Assembly: GCA_018398585.1 (NCBI GenBank)
Contig: JAGTTD010000014.1
Span: 21,637,387-21,701,386, forward strand
Source: Simmondsia chinensis
Taxonomy: Eukaryota > Streptophyta > Magnoliopsida > Caryophyllales > Simmondsiaceae
DNA length: 64,000 nt
Direction: 5' to 3'
The translations under genes and the position numbers were made by a program. Numbering within the stretch: the first letter of the stretch is position 1; every line of letters begins with the position of its first letter. Below are positions 58,935-64,000 of this stretch, in pieces. The notes below the pieces were generated by a model. The model did no database searches, was not told the origin of the DNA, and saw only the letters and a program-made list of their open reading frames with translations.

Positions 58935-59355
58935 TTTCCCTCCCCTTAAGAACATTCTTGGCCTCAAGAATGGAGGTGGGAAATTGGCTGCGAATGAAGT
59001 TCTGATCCTCCCAAGTAGATTGCTGATCATCCAAGTTAGCCCACTGGATGAGTGCTTCAGTCCTCCTTGGAGAACCGTGTGAGGAAGTCTTGATGTCCAG
59101 AATTGCTGTTGGATTCTGTAGTATCATGCCATTACTAGCAGTTGCTGGAGGTGTTGAAGTGCTAGTGCCACCTTCCTTTACTTGCTTCTTCAGTAAGGAC
59201 ACGTGAAAAACTGAATGAACTGAGCAATCCGAAGGCAATTCAAGCTTGTAAGCAACAGCCCCCACCCGTTGTATGATCTTGAAAGGTCCAAAGTATCGAG
59301 CAGAAAGCTTCACATTTCTTCGAACTGCAACTAATGACTGCCTGTAAGGCTGCAA
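58927..59355 (-). pseudogene. CHR-3 integrase tail with chromodomain
   Basis: [55 protein letters not shown], then TEALIQWANLDDQQSTWEDQ, the clearest chromodomain-like motif of the three chromoviruses. The open frame runs through the polypurine tract into the LTR edge. Confidence 0.9.
58935..58950 (-). other. CHR-3 polypurine tract
   Basis: Minus-strand CTTAAGGGGAGGGAAA directly beside the LTR. Confidence 0.85.
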
Positions 59356-59469
59356 TCTGAAGTAAACATAGTCACCAACATTAAAAGATTTATCAATTCT
59401 ATGCCTATCAGCAAAGTATTTCGTTCGAGATTAAGCAAGATGCAATTGATTTTTGAGTTGCAGTATCAA

Positions 59470-60150
59470 CTACCTTCGTTGCTCAAGCAAATCAGTAACC
59501 CCTGGCACAGCTGATATAACTCCTTGCAAGCCAATTGGTGAAGGTGGTTCATAGCCACATAAGGCTTTAAAGGGAGTAGTCTTGAAAATTGTGTGAGCAT
59601 GAGTATTATACCAATAATCAGCCAACGAAAGCCAACTATGCCAATGCTTAGGATTAGTGAAAGTCATGCTTCTCAAGTACTGTTCTACGCACTGGTTAAC
59701 ACGTTCTGTTTGGCCATCCGTTTAAGGATCGTATGAAGAACTCAAGGAAAAAGTTGTACCCAGCAACCCAAACAATTCTGTCCAAAAATGGCTAATGAAA
59801 AGCTTATCCCGATCAGAAACAATAGACTGAAGCAAACCATGGAGTCTATAGATGTGATCTAGGAACCTCCTTGCCAACCTTGCTGCTGTAATGGGATGAG
59901 AAAACCCAACAAAATGCCCTAACTTGGTTAACCAATCAACTACCACCCAAATGACTTCCTTCCCTTCAGACTTAGGGAGGCCTTCTATAAAATCCATACT
60001 AATATGTTGCCAAGGTCTCTCTGGTATAGCTAAAGGTTAGAGAAGCCCTTGCTATGGAATATGTTCACTCTTCGTTTGCTCACAAATTTCACAGTTTTGA
60101 ACACAATGCACCACCTCATTCTTCATTCCAGCCCAGTAAAAATACTGATT
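59470..60150 (-). pseudogene. CHR-3 integrase core
   Basis: 59997-59722: MDFIEGLPKSEGKEVIWVVV (first Asp), VSDRDKLFISHFW (second Asp), then a stop after SSSYDP. TDGQTERVN (catalytic Glu) follows in frame after the stop, then 59676-59470 with NPKHWHSWLSLADYWYNTHA. The DDE residues are intact; the stop inactivates it. Confidence 0.9.
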
Positions 60151-60152
60151 CC

Positions 60153-60848
60153 TTAGTTCAGAGCTAGATCCCACATAATCTTGCCTTTGATTCTTATCAA
60201 TCCATTGCACACAGTCAGTCCAGAGGCTGCACTGGCTGTTGGATTAATACTTACTGCAACAAGACAGTCTTGAGCAAAGACATCATTCTCATAGGTTTGC
60301 AAAACCTCCTTCATCCAGTTAGGTAGTGTGACTGATAAGGCATTACAAGCAGCTTGATCTTTAACTCCCATGCTCCTACTGCAACAATATTCTCCTTACC
60401 ACTTCTATAGATAATAGAGTAATCAAGCCCCAACATCTTCAAGGGTCCCTTACGTTGAACTCTAGTGGTTATCCTTTGTTCCAACAAATACTTAAAGACT
60501 TTGGTGATCAGTCTTAATAACGAAATGATGTCCCTCCAAATAGTGCCTCCACTTTTGGATTGCAAGAAGAATGGCAAGAAACTCCTTCTCATAGATTGAC
60601 AAACACAAATTCCTTGAATTCAAGGCCTGACTCAAATATGCAATAGGCCTTCCTGCCTGGGAGAGCACTGCCCCTACTCCAATGCTACTTGCATCAGTTT
60701 CCAACTCAAAAAGAAGCTTAAAATCTGACACTGCTAACACCGGAGCAGCACACAAAGCAGATTTAAGCTGATGGAAAGCCTCTTGAGCTGTCTCATTCCA
60801 ATTAAAAGCATCTTTCTTGAGAAGATCAGTGAGAGGTTTAGCCATCAA
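60153..60848 (-). pseudogene. CHR-3 RNase H
   Basis: 60848-60492: LLFELETDASSIGVGAVLSQ, GRPIAYLSQALNSRNLCLSI, IYEKEFLAILLAIQKWRHYL and HHFVIKTDHQS. The continuation after a frameshift is KYLLEQRITTRVQRKGPLKM and GKENIVAVG. Confidence 0.9.
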
Positions 60849-61500
60849 GCTATAGCCCGATATGAACTTGCGTTAATAACCAGTTAAACCAAGGAAACTC
60901 CTCAATCGCTTGATGTTAGCAGGCACAGGCTAGTCTTTCATTGCCTGGATTTTGCTAGGATCAGTGGCTACCCCGTCCCTTGAGATAATGTGGCCTAGAT
61001 AATCCACACTTGGAGTGGCAAAAGTACATTTTAACAGCTTAACAAAAAGCTTGTGTTGCCTCATCAACTGAAAACACCAACTAAAGGAGCTCAAAATGCT
61101 TGTCAATTGATGCACTATAAACCAATATATCACTGAAGAAAACCAGTATGAACTTCCTCAGACAAGCCTTGAAAATGTCATTCATTGAAAAGTTGCCGGA
61201 GCATTGGACAGTCCAAAAAGGCATCACCACAAACTCATAGTATCCATGGTGAGTGCGAAAAGCAGTCTTATGGATGTCTTCTTCCCTGACTCAAACTTGG
61301 TAATAGCCTTGCCTCAAATCTAGCTTGGAGAAACAACTAGATCCATGTAGCTCATCAAGCAAATCATCAATGACTGGAATTGGAAATTTGCCTTTGATTG
61401 TAAGGGAATTGAGGTGTCTATAGTCAATACACATTCGAGGGCTTCCATCCTTCTTCTTCCCCAAGATCACTGGTGATGCAAAGGACTATGACTTTGTCTA
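60849..61500 (-). pseudogene. CHR-3 reverse transcriptase, broken
   Basis: Readable pieces: [24 protein letters not shown] near 61380-61440, [21 protein letters not shown] near 61310-61340, the FFSDILVY-like catalytic region near 61115-61140 (an Asp appears changed), and FATPSVDYLGHIISRDGVAT (61133-60930). Several shifts. Confidence 0.8.
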
Positions 61501-62414
61501 ATGAAATGTGTCTTCAAAAGATCCTCCACCTGTTTCTCAATTTCATCCTTTTGAGCATGCACATATCTATAAGGTTGAGGTTCACAAGTTGAGCCTCCAC
61601 CTTCTAAGGGTATGGCATGATCCAAAATCCTCTTGGGAGGCAAAGCAATAGGAAGGGCGAACACATCATTATACTCTTGGAGCAGTTTATGTAGGTCTGG
61701 ATTAGCCTGCTTGCAATCCTCCTCAGTTGCAACAGCCTTGATTGAACACAAATGTCAAATCCATTGATAGTTCCCTTTTCGAATAACACCTTCCAACCTT
61801 TTGCCAGTCATTAAGTGCAGCTGTCCTTGCTCTATTATACCTTGAAGCATGATCCTCTGTTTATTCCTATCAAAGGAGACTGTGAGCTCAAAGAAATCAA
61901 ACACAATAGGACTTATGATCTTCATCCAATCCCCTCCTACGACCATATCACACCCTCCCAATCTTAGAACTCGAAAATCATAAGTAAAACTATGCTTCTG
62001 CATCAACCAAGAGAATTGCTTGCACTTTGTTTGAGTTAAAATGGAGTTTCCATCAACTACTGTCATTGTCAAAGGTTGTGTCTTAATCATTTCATGTCCC
62101 ACAGCTCGAACAATCCTTAAGTCCACAAAACTGTGTGTAATACCGCTATCCACCAAGATCAAAATGGACCTATGTCCCACTCCTCCCCGGATTCTGATGG
62201 TGTTATGACGTCCACCACCAATTAAAGCTTGCACTGATATTCCCAAGTCATCTCCCACAAACTCATTCAAGTCTTCTAATTCATCCTCTTCAATTTCCAC
62301 TGGAACTTCACAGTCCTCAGAATCATCCTCCTCGTCTACCCCGGTAACCGTCATGAGAAGTTTTGGATTGCATTTATGGCCGAAGAAGTACTTTTGGTTA
62401 CATTTAAAGCACAA
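61467..62414 (-). pseudogene. CHR-3 zinc knuckle, protease and RT entry
   Basis: 62414-61755: CFKCNQKYFFGHKCN knuckle, an acidic stretch, then ILVDSGITHSFVDLRIV (protease DSG intact) and LGGCDMVVGGDWMKIISPI. After a stop near 61753, 61751-61467 has LPPKRILDHAIPLEGG and QKDEIEKQVEDLLKTHFIRQ, the RT entry. Confidence 0.88.
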
Positions 62415-63414
62415 TCGCTAAGCCTTCTTCTCTTCCAAGCTGATGTTCTTGTTATATGAAGTCCCAGAAGATGTTCCCTGTCCAGCTTTATTTCTGGCAT
62501 TCTCGGAAGCAGCTAAGATAGTGTTCTCATCCAACCTAGCCTTGGAATAAGCTTTGGACAATGTAGCTGGCTCCAATGCTAACTTGATTCTTGATCCGGA
62601 GTTTCAGTCCACTAATGAAGCTTGAGATGTAATAAGACTCTTCAGTTTCAGGTTAAGCAATCAACATTCTAGCTCTCAAGTTTTCAAATCTGGTCATATA
62701 TTCCTTTACTGAGGAGGTTTGTGTTACTTTGTTCAAATGATCCACGATGTCTCCAATATCCTCATCTCCATATCGGTCACAAAGCTCCTTAACAAAATCC
62801 AGCCAAGTTATTGAAGTTCTGCCTCGCATTAGACCAAAGTACCAAGATTCTTGATCTATTTGGAGGTATACTGCAGCAATATCAACCTTCTACTCTTCTA
62901 ATATGTGATAGAATTGGAAATACCTCTCGCGCCTCCTTATCAACGATTGAGGATGAGTACCATAAAAAGTCTCCAAATCAATTCGAGGTTGTCTGAAGGT
63001 TGTACCTCGCCTAGTACTTGCTAGTTCATCGCTACTGGCAGATGCCTGAGGGTTTGCTGCTGAATTAAGCTGACTAGCAGGCAACAGAATCGAAGCATTG
63101 GCTGGTCTCTCCACTAATTGTACTCTATCTGACACTTGCATACATAAATTCTGAGTTTGCTCAATAGCAGCTCCCTGTCTTGCTAGCAATTGTTGCATCT
63201 CGCTAAATTATCCACTCAAATTTTGTGATTCTTGTCTAGCGTGCTGCATTGCCACAAACATGCTACTCATCTGAGGCGACATGTTAGCAATCAACTTAGC
63301 TTGATCATTTGTAGGCGCGGTTCCAGCATTGTCTTCTTCATTAACAGTTGCACCAACAGCAACTGCAGCTGCATATGAAGCTGCTCCTGCTCGAGTTGTT
63401 ACACCAGCTGGCAT
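62415..63414 (-). pseudogene. CHR-3 gag
   Basis: The ATG at 63414 gives MPAGVTTRAGAASYAAAV, the family start. A stop after QESQNLSG (near 63208) is followed by MQQLLARQGAAIEQTQN and HPQSLIRRRERYFQFYHILE. Downstream the gag core is broken by further stops. Confidence 0.85.
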
Positions 63415-63787
63415 ATCTAGAAGCAACACACAAGTGAATTAAAGTATATGCAAGACAATTTGCAATTTCGAATGCTAAGTAATGCACTCGGCTGAATTAA
63501 GATCCTCAAGTAAGGATCAGATCAAACTTGTTTTGTGTAAGCCAATTCAATCTATCGTCCAGCTCAGCCTCAATTTTAGTACACAATCGAGCTTAACATC
63601 AATTATTTCAGCTCATTCCTTCAACAATCCTTCTTGTTACAGAACTGACCAACCGATCACACTTAACTCAATCAAGTTCAATCAATTAGCTCAATCGATG
63701 AACAATTCACTCGAACTTGCTTCAGATTACTTGTGCATCAACAATCATCCACTATTCCCGATCAAACCGCAAGTACTAAGCCTTAAA

Positions 63788-63800
63788 GGCTCTAATACCA
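63788..63800 (-). other. CHR-3 primer-binding site (tRNA-iMet variant)
   Basis: Minus-strand TGGTATTAGAGCC, one change from the usual site, 2 nt from the 5' LTR. Confidence 0.85.
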
Positions 63801-63802
63801 AA

Positions 63803-64000
63803 TGTTGTGATTCAAGGTAGATCTTGAATCACAACCTAAGGAAAGGGAGTAAGAGGTGAGAAAAGAAGTGAAAAGAGATGAGAATTAGAGAGAATTAGGG
63901 GATAAGGGATAGAAGTTATCAAAATACAAGCTAGAATCCACTACTTTATTAACTAACCGACTCAAACCAGCCGCCAAACAAGACCAAGGACTAACTAACA
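63803..64000 (-). repeat. CHR-3 5' LTR (partial)
   Basis: First 198 bp (plus orientation) of the second LTR, cut by the window end. The edge palindrome has one mismatch here. Confidence 0.92.

Larger units (their letters stand above)
58660..64000 (-). mobile_element. CHR-3: chromovirus nested in GYP-4 (runs past the window)
   Basis: Minus-strand chromovirus with the 3' LTR at 58660-58934 and the start of the 5' LTR at 63803-64000. Order: gag, zinc knuckle, protease, RT, RNase H, integrase, chromodomain. It lies within the RNase H/integrase junction of GYP-4, so it is younger than GYP-4. The left flank gagct (58655-58659) is the expected target duplication; its partner is beyond 64000. Many stops. 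Confidence 0.93.

Overview
The window is nuclear DNA of a flowering plant, probably a eudicot. It carries one large split gene for a plant BEACH-domain protein, a decayed 45S rDNA unit, and many nested plant retrotransposons (Ty3/gypsy chromoviruses, Ty1/copia, RTE-type LINEs, SINEs, MITEs). Every LTR element whose primer-binding site I can read appears primed by initiator tRNA-Met. Species cannot be read from the sequence. All calls are by eye; no database or alignment was run.

Layout: 1-8494 (minus strand) is a decayed 45S rDNA unit (26S 5' end, ITS2, 5.8S, ITS1, 18S). Its 18S is split by a 5.75-kb chromovirus (CHR-1, 983-6732) with a 5-bp target-site duplication. 8495-17360 is a repeat graveyard: unassigned AT-rich DNA, an RTE LINE on the minus strand (RTE-1), and a decayed copia element on the plus strand (COP-C) whose integrase is interrupted by an AT-rich MITE-like insert.

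17500-42671 (minus strand) holds 24 coding exons of a class-C BEACH protein (BCHC1/BCHC2-like). I joined them by splice sites; they keep phase throughout with no internal stop and sum to 6483 nt (2160 residues plus stop). Domain order is ConA-like lectin, armadillo/DUF4704-like solenoid, PH-BEACH, BEACH, WD40. Such proteins act in membrane trafficking and as scaffolds. The N-terminal part (perhaps 700-800 residues by comparison with the family) is not visible. It either lies beyond 64000, across an intron of at least 21 kb, or has been lost.

The introns are packed with elements: copia COP-A (25166-28850) nested in an RTE LINE 3' end; chromovirus CHR-2 (30598-35841); a SINE-like element with a 5S rRNA head (41671-41965); a tRNA-derived SINE; a MITE. 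Upstream of the first visible exon lie copia COP-B (43844-48710, with an inverted central block), RTE-2 and RTE-3 (plus strand), a gypsy element GYP-4 (plus strand, from 54899) and chromovirus CHR-3 (58660 to beyond 64000), which is inserted into GYP-4.

The most interesting items are the 5S rRNA-headed retroposon with its own target-site duplication and a duplicated pol III internal promoter, the inversion inside COP-B, the terminal palindromes in the chromovirus LTRs beside the primer-binding site, and the GC-AG intron, microexon and partial exon duplication of the BEACH gene.
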